Origin: CAZBEA01 sp964519355
GTDB taxonomy: Bacteria > Patescibacteriota > Microgenomatia > Levybacterales > GWA1-39-11
DNA: 18,013 nucleotides
Assembly (NCBI GenBank): GCA_964519355.1
Contig: CAZFJW010000024.1
Location: forward strand, 1-18,013
Direction: 5' to 3'
The notes under the pieces were generated by a model. It was not told the DNA's origin and searched no databases. It saw only the letters and a list, made by a program, of their open reading frames with translations. Shown here in pieces: positions 1-6,126 of the stretch. Position numbers and translations under genes: made by a program. The first letter of the stretch is position 1, and each line of letters starts with the position of its first letter.

Positions 1-461
1 CAGTGGGCAACTAATTCTTCGTCTGAGATATTTAGTTCCGTGACAAATTCGCCTCGTAATTTTTGCTGCAAGTTTTTTGGCAGTGCGTCTTTTATCTCAT
101 GAAAAAATTCACGATGGCCACCTATGAACACCCCGTTGATATGCTTGTCTTGAATAAATTCTTCTGCTTTTTGCATTATTAATTTTAAATGCCCTTTAAT
201 TTGACTGTCTATTTTGTGCTCTTGTTTGGAAGTTTTCCCATATAGTTCTCCTGAATTACTTTTAACTTTTTTGTTAACACTTGGATCCATAATTCCTTGA
301 GCTTTTTCCACATTTCCCTTACCGAAGAGAAAAAGAAACGCTTTTTTCCTGTCCGCAATTAGAAAAAGATAATGACCTTCTTCAATCTCTTCAAAAACTG
401 ATTTCAGGTCTGAATTGAATGATTCTATTGTTTGTGAATTTTTAATACCATGATGACTCAT
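1..461 (-). CDS. baeRF-family (eRF1-like) protein, C-terminus outside window
   Basis: The reading frame is open from an ATG at 461-459 to the window edge (153 codons seen). The segment FIGGHREFF (residues 112-120) followed by LPKNLQQKLRGEF (127-139) and a later DEEL resembles the core of bacterial relatives of archaeo-eukaryotic release factor 1 (baeRF/VLRF1-like, Rossmann-like eRF1 domain 2). In these proteins a GG motif precedes a helix and an LP..L...L.GEF stretch. Residues 31-60 (YLFLIADRKKAFLFLF) fit the preceding strand-helix unit. Proteins of this group are thought to act at the ribosome in rescue or quality control, but most are uncharacterised. The gene is divergent from the kinase gene at 615. 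The C-terminal third is missing, so the subfamily cannot be given. Confidence 0.55.
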   Translation of the reverse strand, partial: MSHHGIKNSQTIESFNSDLKSVFEEIEEGHYLFLIADRKKAFLFLFGKGNVEKAQGIMDPSVNKKVKSNSGELYGKTSKQEHKIDSQIKGHLKLIMQKAEEFIQDKHINGVFIGGHREFFHEIKDALPKNLQQKLRGEFVTELNISDEELVAH

Positions 462-469
462 TATTATCC

Positions 470-475
470 AGTATA
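470..475 (-). promoter_or_regulatory. -10-like element of the baeRF gene
   Basis: Reading the minus strand, TATACT (475 to 470) ends 8 nt before the ATG at 461, so a transcript would start within about 2 nt of the start codon. No clear -35 is visible. Confidence 0.4.
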
Positions 476-542
476 TCACTATGTAGGACTTTGAATATAA
501 CAAATACCAAACTTCTCTCCAAGATAATTTTTTCAGAAGATG

Positions 543-548
543 TATAAT
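543..548 (+). promoter_or_regulatory. Possible -10 element for the kinase gene
   Basis: TATAAT lies about 66 nt upstream of the kinase ATG. No convincing -35 precedes it. If used, it gives a leader of about 60 nt containing the inverted repeat at 564-588. Confidence 0.3.
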
Positions 549-563
549 CATATAGTAAGGTAA

Positions 564-588
564 AAATTGCAGCCTGTCTCCGCAATTT
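564..588 (+). other. Inverted repeat (hairpin) upstream of the kinase gene
   Basis: AAATTGC (564-570) and GCAATTT (582-588) form a perfect 7-bp stem around an 11-nt loop. There is no following T-run, so it is not a standard intrinsic terminator. It could be a leader hairpin or an operator. It lies in the 153-bp gap between two divergent genes. Confidence 0.4.
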
Positions 589-614
589 ACACCAATTAAG
601 TTTGAGAACAAATC

Positions 615-1418
615 ATGAATCCTGAATTTACAGCTATTTTAAATCGAGTAAACGACATTTCAGCCCACGTCTTTGACACAACCATTCAGACTGGTGATTT
701 TAAAAAAATTGGAGATTTTGGCACCAAACGGGTAATTGCTTTTCTATCTGAATATCTTAAGTCCAAAAAACCCAGGTACGCCGTTCAGGTTGCACAAATT
801 TTGGGGTCTCCAGGATCAGGGAAAACTCATTTAGCTGACCTTATCTTACCTCATCTGCCAAGATCCATTTCACTTTCAACTGATCAATACAACTATGGAA
901 CACGGGAAGATCGTAAAAAGATAATTATGAAGGGCGGTACTCCTATGGATGAAAAGGATTTTGCATTACTATCGTCTCATGTTAGAGAACTTCATCATCT
1001 CTCAAGCTATGAAACGATGGTGCTTCCAGGACCATATGATGTTCAATCAGGAGCAGCTCTCGTGAGAGGGCTCACTCGGGAAGTAACGGGATCCTTTAAG
1101 AATATTTTAATTGAAGGTAATTTTTACGTAGGAAAAGGAGGCGCCTCTGATATCGAGCTTGATTCTCTTATTTATTTGCATATCAACGATATCGATAGGC
1201 TTCATGTTCGACTCATTCGCGATCTTACTCAGGGTCAGACCCGCGCCAAGGATGCGGAAGAAGTATTTGACCAGTTTGTGTCGCGGCAAACTACTCAGGA
1301 TACGCCATACACCCTTCCTTTTATGGCGTCTTCTGACATTATTTTGCATGCAACTCCAAAATTCATGAAGGATTCAATCAAGAATTTCTCTTACGCTGTC
1401 TATAAAAAAGTGAAGTAA
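615..1418 (+). CDS. Uridine kinase/phosphoribulokinase-like P-loop kinase
   Basis: A 267-aa cytosolic P-loop protein. Walker A is GSPGSGKT (residues 64-71). LSTDQYN (87-93) matches the conserved LS.D.FY strand of uridine kinases, where the Asp acts near the nucleoside. ILIEGNF (164-170) matches the I.EG.F strand, and HVRLIRDLTQGQT (197-209) resembles the lid-region RR..RD...RG.T motif. The roughly 60-residue N-terminal extension before the P-loop is unusual for a short uridine kinase. The substrate cannot be told from sequence: uridine/cytidine, pantothenate or another small alcohol are all possible. The ATG has little Shine-Dalgarno support (weak GAG). The stop directly abuts the stop of the opposing cDPG synthetase-like gene with no spacer. 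Confidence 0.7.
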   Translation: MNPEFTAILNRVNDISAHVFDTTIQTGDFKKIGDFGTKRVIAFLSEYLKSKKPRYAVQVAQILGSPGSGKTHLADLILPHLPRSISLSTDQYNYGTREDRKKIIMKGGTPMDEKDFALLSSHVRELHHLSSYETMVLPGPYDVQSGAALVRGLTREVTGSFKNILIEGNFYVGKGGASDIELDSLIYLHINDIDRLHVRLIRDLTQGQTRAKDAEEVFDQFVSRQTTQDTPYTLPFMASSDIILHATPKFMKDSIKNFSYAVYKKVK

Positions 1419-2753
1419 TTATTTTTTGGGACCTGTCGATTTAACAAAACCCCTAATCTCTTCTTCCAAGCTTGGACGATCCAAAGATTCCAGCTTATAG
1501 CGCACTCTGACTGTCGGAACTTTTATGTGAATAAGACTTGCCATGTCCACGGGGTTTCCAATTATTACAAGATCAATATCCATATTAGTAATTGTTTGCT
1601 CAAGATCTTTTATTTGACTCTTGCTATACCCTGTCGCAGGAAGCACTGACTGTATGTGGGGATACTTTACAAAAACATCCTTTATTGATCCAACTGCAGC
1701 TTGCACTGGCGAGACTATTTTTTTTGCATGGTATTTTTTTGCAGCCATAAAACCTGCCCCATATGGCATTCCCCCATGTGTTAAGGTGGGGCCATCCTCA
1801 ATTACAAGCACTCTCTTACCTTTAATTTTTTCTGGGGTGTCTACTATTATTTCTGACATCGCGGTGATTACAACAGCGTTGGGGTTTGCTTGAGTGATAT
1901 TCGCTCGTATGGTCTCTACTGCTCCAAAGGAAGCATCGCTCGCCTTGTTAATAATGACAATGTCCGCAAGTCGTATATTTACTTCACTTGGGAAATAGGA
2001 GAGCTCGTGTCCTGGCCTTAGAGCATCAGTTACTACGATATGTAAATCTGGCCTTAAAAAAGAGAAATCATTATTACCTCCGTCCCAAACAATAATATCT
2101 GCCTCTCCTTCAGCCTTCTGAAGAATTTTTTTATAATCTACCCCTGCATAAACGATTGCTCCAGCTTCTATGTATGATTCATACTCCTCACGTTCTTCAA
2201 TTGTGCAGTTATTCAATTCAAAATCGCGGTATGCGGCAAATCTCTGACAAATTTGGTTGCCTAAATCTCCATAAGGCATAGGATGACGTATTACTACAGC
2301 TTTTTTCCCCATACCGCTGAGGATTTTTACAATTTTACGTGCAGTTTGACTTTTACCTGCTCCGGTACGCGTTGCACAGATTGAAATAACTGGCAAGCGA
2401 GTCTTAAGTGTTGTTGAGTGAGTCCCGAGAATCCAAAAATCTGCTCCCGCAGCCAGCACCTCAGAAGCCTTGCGCATCACATGATCATACGAGACATCGC
2501 TGTAGGCAAAAACAACCTGTTCAACAGCAAATTTCTCAATAAGGAATGTGAGTTTGGATTCTGGAAAAATAGGAATTCCTTTTGGGTATAGCTTTCCGGA
2601 CAAAACAGGAGGATAGATTTTGTCGTCAATGCCAGGAATTTGAGTAGCAGTGAATGCTACAACTTCATAATCTTTTCGGGCTTTGAAATATACATTAAAG
2701 TTGTGGAAATCTCTTCCAGCTGCCCCCATTATGATTATTTTCTTTTTTTTCAT
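1419..2753 (-). CDS. Cyclic 2,3-diphosphoglycerate synthetase homologue
   Basis: A 444-aa protein, close to the length of methanogen cDPG synthetase (about 460 aa). Diagnostic segments are IIIMGAAGRDFHNFN (6-20), VAFTATQIPGI (32-42), FAYSDVSYDHVM (82-93), P-loop TRTGAGKSQTA (128-138), RHPMPYGDL (156-164), CTIEEREEYE (183-192), WDGGNNDF (223-230), RPGHELSY (246-253), IINK (267-270) and EDGPTLTHGGMPYGAG (319-334). In Methanothermus fervidus the enzyme closes 2,3-diphosphoglycerate to the cyclic form with ATP, giving a compatible solute and phosphate store. Many bacteria carry close homologues whose substrate has not, to my knowledge, been established. Its start is 53 bp downstream of the hibernation-factor stop with no good promoter between, so the two probably form an operon. 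Confidence 0.85.
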   Translation of the reverse strand: MKKKKIIIMGAAGRDFHNFNVYFKARKDYEVVAFTATQIPGIDDKIYPPVLSGKLYPKGIPIFPESKLTFLIEKFAVEQVVFAYSDVSYDHVMRKASEVLAAGADFWILGTHSTTLKTRLPVISICATRTGAGKSQTARKIVKILSGMGKKAVVIRHPMPYGDLGNQICQRFAAYRDFELNNCTIEEREEYESYIEAGAIVYAGVDYKKILQKAEGEADIIVWDGGNNDFSFLRPDLHIVVTDALRPGHELSYFPSEVNIRLADIVIINKASDASFGAVETIRANITQANPNAVVITAMSEIIVDTPEKIKGKRVLVIEDGPTLTHGGMPYGAGFMAAKKYHAKKIVSPVQAAVGSIKDVFVKYPHIQSVLPATGYSKSQIKDLEQTITNMDIDLVIIGNPVDMASLIHIKVPTVRVRYKLESLDRPSLEEEIRGFVKSTGPKK

Positions 2754-2806
2754 ACTTTTAAACCTAAAATCTCACATATCATCCGGATATCCTTATCTAT
2801 CTGGTG

Positions 2807-3235
2807 TTAACCTAGTTTTTCAGACTTCGAACTGTGTTTGCGTCCTTTGTAAGTGCTGTTTTCAGAAAAATACATTCCTTTGTATTTTTCAAATTCCCTG
2901 AAAAGCTCATCAAACCCATCCCTTAAGCCCTCTGTAAGTGTTTTTCCTAAAATTTTTACAACAAGTTTTTTCCTTGGTAACCCTAAGCAAATGAGGCCTT
3001 CATAATATGTGGGACTATCTGGGTTATTAAATCTTTTTTGTTTGTTTGGAAGAGTATCGTCTACCGTGTGATCTCTTTTTCCTCTTTCCCTGTAATTACG
3101 AAGTGTAATGTCTAGGGTTGGAAAATCTGGATCTTTCCAAGGAAGAAGTTCTAACAATTTACCAACTCTTTTTTGGATAAATATATTGTCCTGCTCTGAG
3201 ATATGAAATTGTTTGGAGGTAATTCTGATTTGCAT
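2807..3235 (-). CDS. hpf: Ribosome hibernation promoting factor (HPF/S30AE family), divergent
   Basis: A 142-aa protein. The N-terminus MQIRITSKQFHISEQ (1-15) and following helix (16-31) match the first strand and helix of HPF/YfiA proteins. LDITLRNY (41-48) fits the second strand, and VKILGKTLTEGLRDGFDELF (93-112) with REFEKYKG (113-120) fits the last strand and the conserved ID.L..QL.KYK helix. These proteins bind the 30S decoding region and silence ribosomes in stationary phase. It is longer than E. coli HPF but lacks the C-terminal dimerisation domain of long HPF, with only a basic/serine tail (121-142). Residues about 50-80 are a charged insertion not usual in the family. The gene has an apparent leaderless promoter with a CRP/FNR box at -41.5 and probably leads an operon with the cDPG synthetase homologue. 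Confidence 0.65.
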   Translation of the reverse strand: MQIRITSKQFHISEQDNIFIQKRVGKLLELLPWKDPDFPTLDITLRNYRERGKRDHTVDDTLPNKQKRFNNPDSPTYYEGLICLGLPRKKLVVKILGKTLTEGLRDGFDELFREFEKYKGMYFSENSTYKGRKHSSKSEKLG

Positions 3236-3241
3236 ATCAAT

Positions 3242-3247
3242 ATAATA
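3242..3247 (-). promoter_or_regulatory. -10 element of hpf (leaderless)
   Basis: On the minus strand TATTAT (3247 to 3242) is followed by exactly 6 nt and then the hpf ATG at 3235, so transcription is expected to start at the A of ATG. No consensus -35 is present, as expected for an activator-dependent promoter. The CRP/FNR box is centred at -41.5. Confidence 0.55.
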
Positions 3248-3266
3248 TGAAATTCAAATGTAGAGT

Positions 3267-3286
3267 TCAGTGATCTAGATCAATGA
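3267..3286. promoter_or_regulatory. CRP/FNR-type operator shared by two divergent genes
   Basis: A 20-bp palindrome with a single mismatched pair (3270/3283) and a perfect 12-bp core TGATCTAGATCA (3271-3282). Against the FNR consensus TTGAT-N4-ATCAA it matches 9 of 10 positions (GTGAT-CTAG-ATCAA, 3270-3283). It also shares 13 contiguous bases (GTGATCTAGATCA, 3270-3282) with the ideal E. coli CRP site. The centre (3276.5) is the midpoint of the 82-bp gap and is 41.5 bp from both the hpf ATG (3235) and the ATG at 3318. A Crp/Fnr regulator is encoded at 3668-4315. Binding is inferred. Confidence 0.75.
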
Positions 3287-3305
3287 TTGGAGAGAAAAAA
3301 TAAGA

Positions 3306-3311
3306 TATATT
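3306..3311 (+). promoter_or_regulatory. -10 element of the 117-aa gene (leaderless)
   Basis: TATATT is followed by 6 nt and the ATG at 3318, giving a predicted start at the A of ATG. The -35 region is poor. The palindrome at 3267-3286 is centred at -41.5, where a class II activator would overlap and replace the -35. Confidence 0.55.
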
Positions 3312-3317
3312 TTAAAA

Positions 3318-3671
3318 ATGATTCGCTTTTTAAAGCATGGAACATATATTCTTGCAGAAACAAAAGAGGGAACTAAAATTTTAACCTTTGATCTTAAATC
3401 TAGCTACGCATGGATAGTAGCAGGCGGCATAGGTGAAATTCTTGTCTCGTCTCACAGCCAGCACCAAAATAGCCATATTCTGACAAGCGGCATGTACAGA
3501 GTGTATCAAATAAAAGATGAGCCTGATCTAACTGACCTTATGCATTTGGAGTTGCTCGTGGGCAACGGGGTGTGGCAAGGATATTTGCTTCCGACAGGAT
3601 TTCCAAAAGGAGTTAAAAAAAGAAGCAGAATCATTCCAACACATGAAATTATTACAAAATCCCACTATTAA
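3318..3671 (+). CDS. Unknown 117-aa protein under predicted Crp/Fnr control
   Basis: I do not recognise a family. The 117-aa protein has no cysteine, no signal peptide and no clear membrane segment. It looks strand-rich: alternating hydrophobic stretches around TYILAE (9-14), KILTFDL (20-26), YAWIVAGG (30-37), GEILVSS (39-45) and HLELLVGNGVWQGYLLPTG (76-94). The C-terminus is basic (KGVKKRSR, 97-104). It shares the hpf regulatory gap and CRP/FNR box, and its last four bases overlap tail-to-tail with the Crp/Fnr gene (3668-3671). This context suggests a stress or dormancy-linked cytosolic protein, but no biochemical role can be assigned. Confidence 0.75.
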   Translation: MIRFLKHGTYILAETKEGTKILTFDLKSSYAWIVAGGIGEILVSSHSQHQNSHILTSGMYRVYQIKDEPDLTDLMHLELLVGNGVWQGYLLPTGFPKGVKKRSRIIPTHEIITKSHY

Positions 3672-4315
3672 ACGCCATCTGCTAACTCTTGTTCAAGCTC
3701 CTCCAAGTCATTGAGGACAAGAATATTATTATGAAAAGAAACAAATCCCTTTTCTTTTAGTATTTTTAGCTCTCTACTGACTGTTTCGCGCCGCATTCCA
3801 ACTTCAGCGGCAAGATCTAATTCTGATACATTTAGATGAACCCGATTTTCTTTTTGCATACCCATTCTCTTGCCTTGAATGACAAGCTCCAAGACAAGCC
3901 TTGAGTATGCACTGCCTGCCATAAGATAAGACATTTTATTTAATAGGCCATCTGTTCCCCTGAACACCCTACTGAGCAGATCATAAACAACCTCAGGTTC
4001 TTGCTTTAAGAATTCTGTAACTCTTTCCCTTGGTGCCCTCCATACTTCAAGGGAAGTCATAGCTTCAAAAAAGTACATATTCGGAGTGTTATTTATTGCC
4101 CACGACATTGGGAAAAAAGACATAGGTTTGAAAATATTCAGAACAACTTCTGTTCCTTTTTTTGAAATCGTATACTCCTTTACCGTACCTGCTTTTATAA
4201 AAAAAACATACAATGGAGTTTCACCAGCCCGTATAAGAATTTCTCGTTTTTTATATGTATGATGATTGAATTGAGTGAAGAATACTTCAACTTTCTCGGC
4301 AACTTTCGAATTCAC
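3668..4315 (-). CDS. Crp/Fnr-family transcriptional regulator
   Basis: About 215 aa from the proposed GTG start. The N-terminal cNMP-like beta-roll includes REILIRAGETPLYVFFIKAG (long-frame residues 29-48). The C-terminal winged HTH has SELDLAAEVGMRRETVSREL (169-188 of the longer frame). Recognition-helix residues ETVSR match the FNR E..SR pattern, and the preceding Arg matches CRP Arg180. There are no cysteines, so it cannot hold the FNR iron-sulfur cluster. The CRP phosphate-binding cassette (GE.....R.A) is absent and replaced by SFFPMSWAINNTP, arguing against cAMP binding; the ligand is unknown. The frame extends to a TTG at 4330, but that TTG precedes TATAAT, so the GTG at 4315-4313, 6 nt after this -10, is preferred. 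It is the likely reader of the box at 3267-3286. Confidence 0.85.
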   Translation of the reverse strand: MNSKVAEKVEVFFTQFNHHTYKKREILIRAGETPLYVFFIKAGTVKEYTISKKGTEVVLNIFKPMSFFPMSWAINNTPNMYFFEAMTSLEVWRAPRERVTEFLKQEPEVVYDLLSRVFRGTDGLLNKMSYLMAGSAYSRLVLELVIQGKRMGMQKENRVHLNVSELDLAAEVGMRRETVSRELKILKEKGFVSFHNNILVLNDLEELEQELADGV

Positions 4316-4321
4316 GTCTGT

Positions 4322-4352
4322 ATTATACAAAATGCTTATTTATTTTATTCAA
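4322..4352 (-). promoter_or_regulatory. Promoter of the Crp/Fnr gene (leaderless)
   Basis: On the minus strand, TTGAAT (4352-4347), a 19-bp spacer and consensus TATAAT (4327-4322) are followed by 6 nt and GTG at 4315. This decides the start codon: the upstream TTG would lie before the -10. Confidence 0.55.
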
Positions 4353-4353
4353 A

Positions 4354-5451
4354 CTATCTAAAAATAAGAGTATTAGGATAAAATGCAGCCCATGAAAACC
4401 AGTATACCTGCGTGTACACTGGCCGCATAAGTCTTTCCCCTTTGAGTTCACCACTAATAGCTTCTCCTTTCATATTCCACTGAGAATGTGTCTGATCATC
4501 CACCAGCTGCTCACCGTTCAGAGTAAATGTAAGCACCCTCTTCCCAACTGTGCGCTTAAAAATTCGGGGAGTATTTAAAATTGGATCTTGAACAACAAGA
4601 ATTGGCCAATTGTGCACTTCATCATTAATAATCATTTTTTCCTCAATACTCTTTAAGGGGTAAAATTTAGATACATCCCGTATTTCGATTCCGATACCTG
4701 TGGTAAATGTATCAAATGTTGTGTTTTGCTTCCTTTCCCCCAAAGACTCAACTCCGAAAGGACTTTTCAAAAATGAAGCATAAAATCCACGGTAAAATTC
4801 CATATCACGGACTGGTGAGAGCACTCGCAGGTTTTTTTGGTCTTTGATGTTTTGCCAAGTAACAGTCTCAATTGATGAAAATGGAGACAGTTTGGAATTG
4901 GTCGAAAACCCCTCAATCGCATCACCTGTAAGCTGAAGCCAGTAAGAATTGGTTTTATCATCAAACATTATCAGATTTCCGTTATATAAAGAGCCAAGCA
5001 CTCCGAATGAAAGCACCTGGTTATCAACTGACCTGACATAGGCAGCAGCGCTTCCGGAAAGAAGACAGAGCGTCATGACAAATGGTTTTCCATCTACAGT
5101 GTCATTTACTAAATGATGAAAGCTTAAGATCGAGGCTGGATACGCATACATGTTGCCAGCATGTTCAAAAGTATAAATAATGTCATTATCACTGAGAAAT
5201 TCTGCAGCTTTTTCTGCATTTACGTAGATAGGCTTGTTGATGACAGGAAACATTTCCCTATCTTCCTCCCCAAAAATATACTGTGGTGACCAGCGGGTTC
5301 TGTCTGAATGTATAAATTGCTCAGTGTTTTCAATGTGTATTCTTTTGTTTTGTGTTCGCCCAACGAGTATTCCGCCAAAAACTACACACAGTATGACAAA
5401 CGCAATCATAAAAAAATGCAGGCGGGTTTGTTTTTTATTTTTTTTAGACAT
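4354..5451 (-). CDS. DUF3179-family membrane-anchored extracytoplasmic protein
   Basis: 365 aa from the ATG at 5451-5449. A lysine-rich N-terminus (SKKNKKQTR) precedes one hydrophobic segment at about 11-31, so it is likely anchored with the body outside. DUF3179 hallmarks follow in order: YAYPASIL (102-109), HHLVND (112-117), CLLSGSA (129-135), FGVLGSLYNGNLIMFD (149-164) and YWLQLTGDAI (170-179). The family's function is unknown. The CLLSGSA segment departs from the more usual CP(L)(C/T)G(S/T) by lacking Pro. The frame runs a further 32 codons upstream to 5547, but this would overlap the divergent zinc-ribbon gene and place hydrophilic sequence before the signal anchor, so the internal ATG is preferred. 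TAGTAT lies 5 nt upstream of that ATG as a weak -10. Confidence 0.75.
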   Translation of the reverse strand: MSKKNKKQTRLHFFMIAFVILCVVFGGILVGRTQNKRIHIENTEQFIHSDRTRWSPQYIFGEEDREMFPVINKPIYVNAEKAAEFLSDNDIIYTFEHAGNMYAYPASILSFHHLVNDTVDGKPFVMTLCLLSGSAAAYVRSVDNQVLSFGVLGSLYNGNLIMFDDKTNSYWLQLTGDAIEGFSTNSKLSPFSSIETVTWQNIKDQKNLRVLSPVRDMEFYRGFYASFLKSPFGVESLGERKQNTTFDTFTTGIGIEIRDVSKFYPLKSIEEKMIINDEVHNWPILVVQDPILNTPRIFKRTVGKRVLTFTLNGEQLVDDQTHSQWNMKGEAISGELKGERLMRPVYTQVYWFSWAAFYPNTLIFR

Positions 5452-5509
5452 GCTTAATACTATTAAAAACCTTAATTCGTTCTCTTTCAACGAGCAGTCA
5501 TTTCTCATA

Positions 5510-5538
5510 TTGTGAATCTTGGTCCAATAATGTATTCT
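5510..5538 (+). promoter_or_regulatory. Promoter of the triple zinc-ribbon gene
   Basis: TTGTGA (5510-5515), a 17-bp spacer and TATTCT (5533-5538) end 7 nt before the ATG at 5546, consistent with a leaderless mRNA. Confidence 0.55.
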
Positions 5539-5545
5539 AGTATTC

Positions 5546-6082
5546 ATGGAAAATCAAGTGTGCCCAAAATGCGGATCAGCCCTTAGCCCTATAACAGAAA
5601 CTGCAACCGGTAGAAAAGTTCAAAAGTGTTCTACTGGAGTATGGAATCCCGAAACTAAAAAAACCGAAGGGTGCGATTATGTAAACTGGCTTGAAATGGA
5701 ACCTGCCAAATTGGATGAAAAATGTCCAAAATGCGGCAACCCTCTTGTTCTGCAATTTACAAGATTTGGTAAAAAAATGAAAAAATGCTCAACTGGCGGA
5801 TGGGACAAAGAAGCAAAAAAGGCAACCGGATGTGATTTTGTGGAGTGGATTAACGGAACAACAGAGCCTTTGGACGAAAAATGTCCAAAATGTGACAATC
5901 CTCTTGTTCTTTATACAACAGCTGCAGGTAAAAAAATGAAAAAATGTTCAACTTCGGGATGGGATCGAGAGAAGAAAAAAGCAACGGGCTGTGATTATAT
6001 ACTTTGGCTTAAAAAAGAAGATTATCCTGCAAATAATGGTGAAGAATTTCTCCCTCCAGATCCTGAAGAAGACATTAATTAG
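5546..6082 (+). CDS. Stand-alone triple zinc-ribbon protein (topoisomerase I tail-like)
   Basis: A 178-aa protein made almost wholly of three tandem Cys4 modules about 53 residues apart: C6/C9/C28/C43, C60/C63/C81/C96 and C113/C116/C134/C149. Each runs CPKC, a strand pair, GKKMKKCST (GRKVQKCST in the first), a lysine-rich W-containing loop, then GCDY or GCDF and a Trp. The arrangement resembles the Cys4 zinc fingers at the C-terminus of bacterial topoisomerase I (CP.CG, G.F..C, C). Here they stand alone with a lysine-rich loop inserted before the last Cys. An acidic tail (EEFLPPDPEEDIN) closes the protein. Single-stranded nucleic acid binding is a reasonable inference; no enzymatic domain is present. 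All twelve Cys are intact. Confidence 0.75.
   Translation: MENQVCPKCGSALSPITETATGRKVQKCSTGVWNPETKKTEGCDYVNWLEMEPAKLDEKCPKCGNPLVLQFTRFGKKMKKCSTGGWDKEAKKATGCDFVEWINGTTEPLDEKCPKCDNPLVLYTTAAGKKMKKCSTSGWDREKKKATGCDYILWLKKEDYPANNGEEFLPPDPEEDIN
5711..6007 (+). repeat. Tandem DNA repeats encoding zinc-ribbon modules 2 and 3
   Basis: 5711-5848 and 5870-6007 are both 138 nt and align in frame without gaps. They share near-identical stretches such as GAAAAATGTCCAAAATG and GGTAAAAAAATGAAAAAATG. Module 1 (from about 5561) is more diverged. This indicates duplication of a module inside the gene, modules 2 and 3 being the more recent pair. Confidence 0.75.
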
Positions 6083-6111
6083 AGTTTTTTTAAAGTAACT
6101 CCTCTATTCAC

Positions 6112-6120
6112 TGGTATAAT
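6112..6120 (+). promoter_or_regulatory. Extended -10 promoter of the GNAT-like gene
   Basis: TGGTATAAT, an extended -10 with perfect hexamer at 6115-6120, is followed by 6 nt and the ATG at 6127. The -35 region is weak, as tolerated by extended -10 promoters. Confidence 0.6.
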
Positions 6121-6126
6121 TGTCGT

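Noticed and set aside
2754..2806. ATATC/GATAT inverted repeat between hpf and the cDPG synthetase homologue
   Set aside because: Only 5 bp, AT-rich, with no T-run. Not enough to call a terminator or operator.
5452..5547. 32-codon N-terminal extension of the DUF3179 protein
   Set aside because: It would overlap the divergent zinc-ribbon start and its promoter, and puts a hydrophilic stretch before the signal anchor. The ATG at 5451 fits better.
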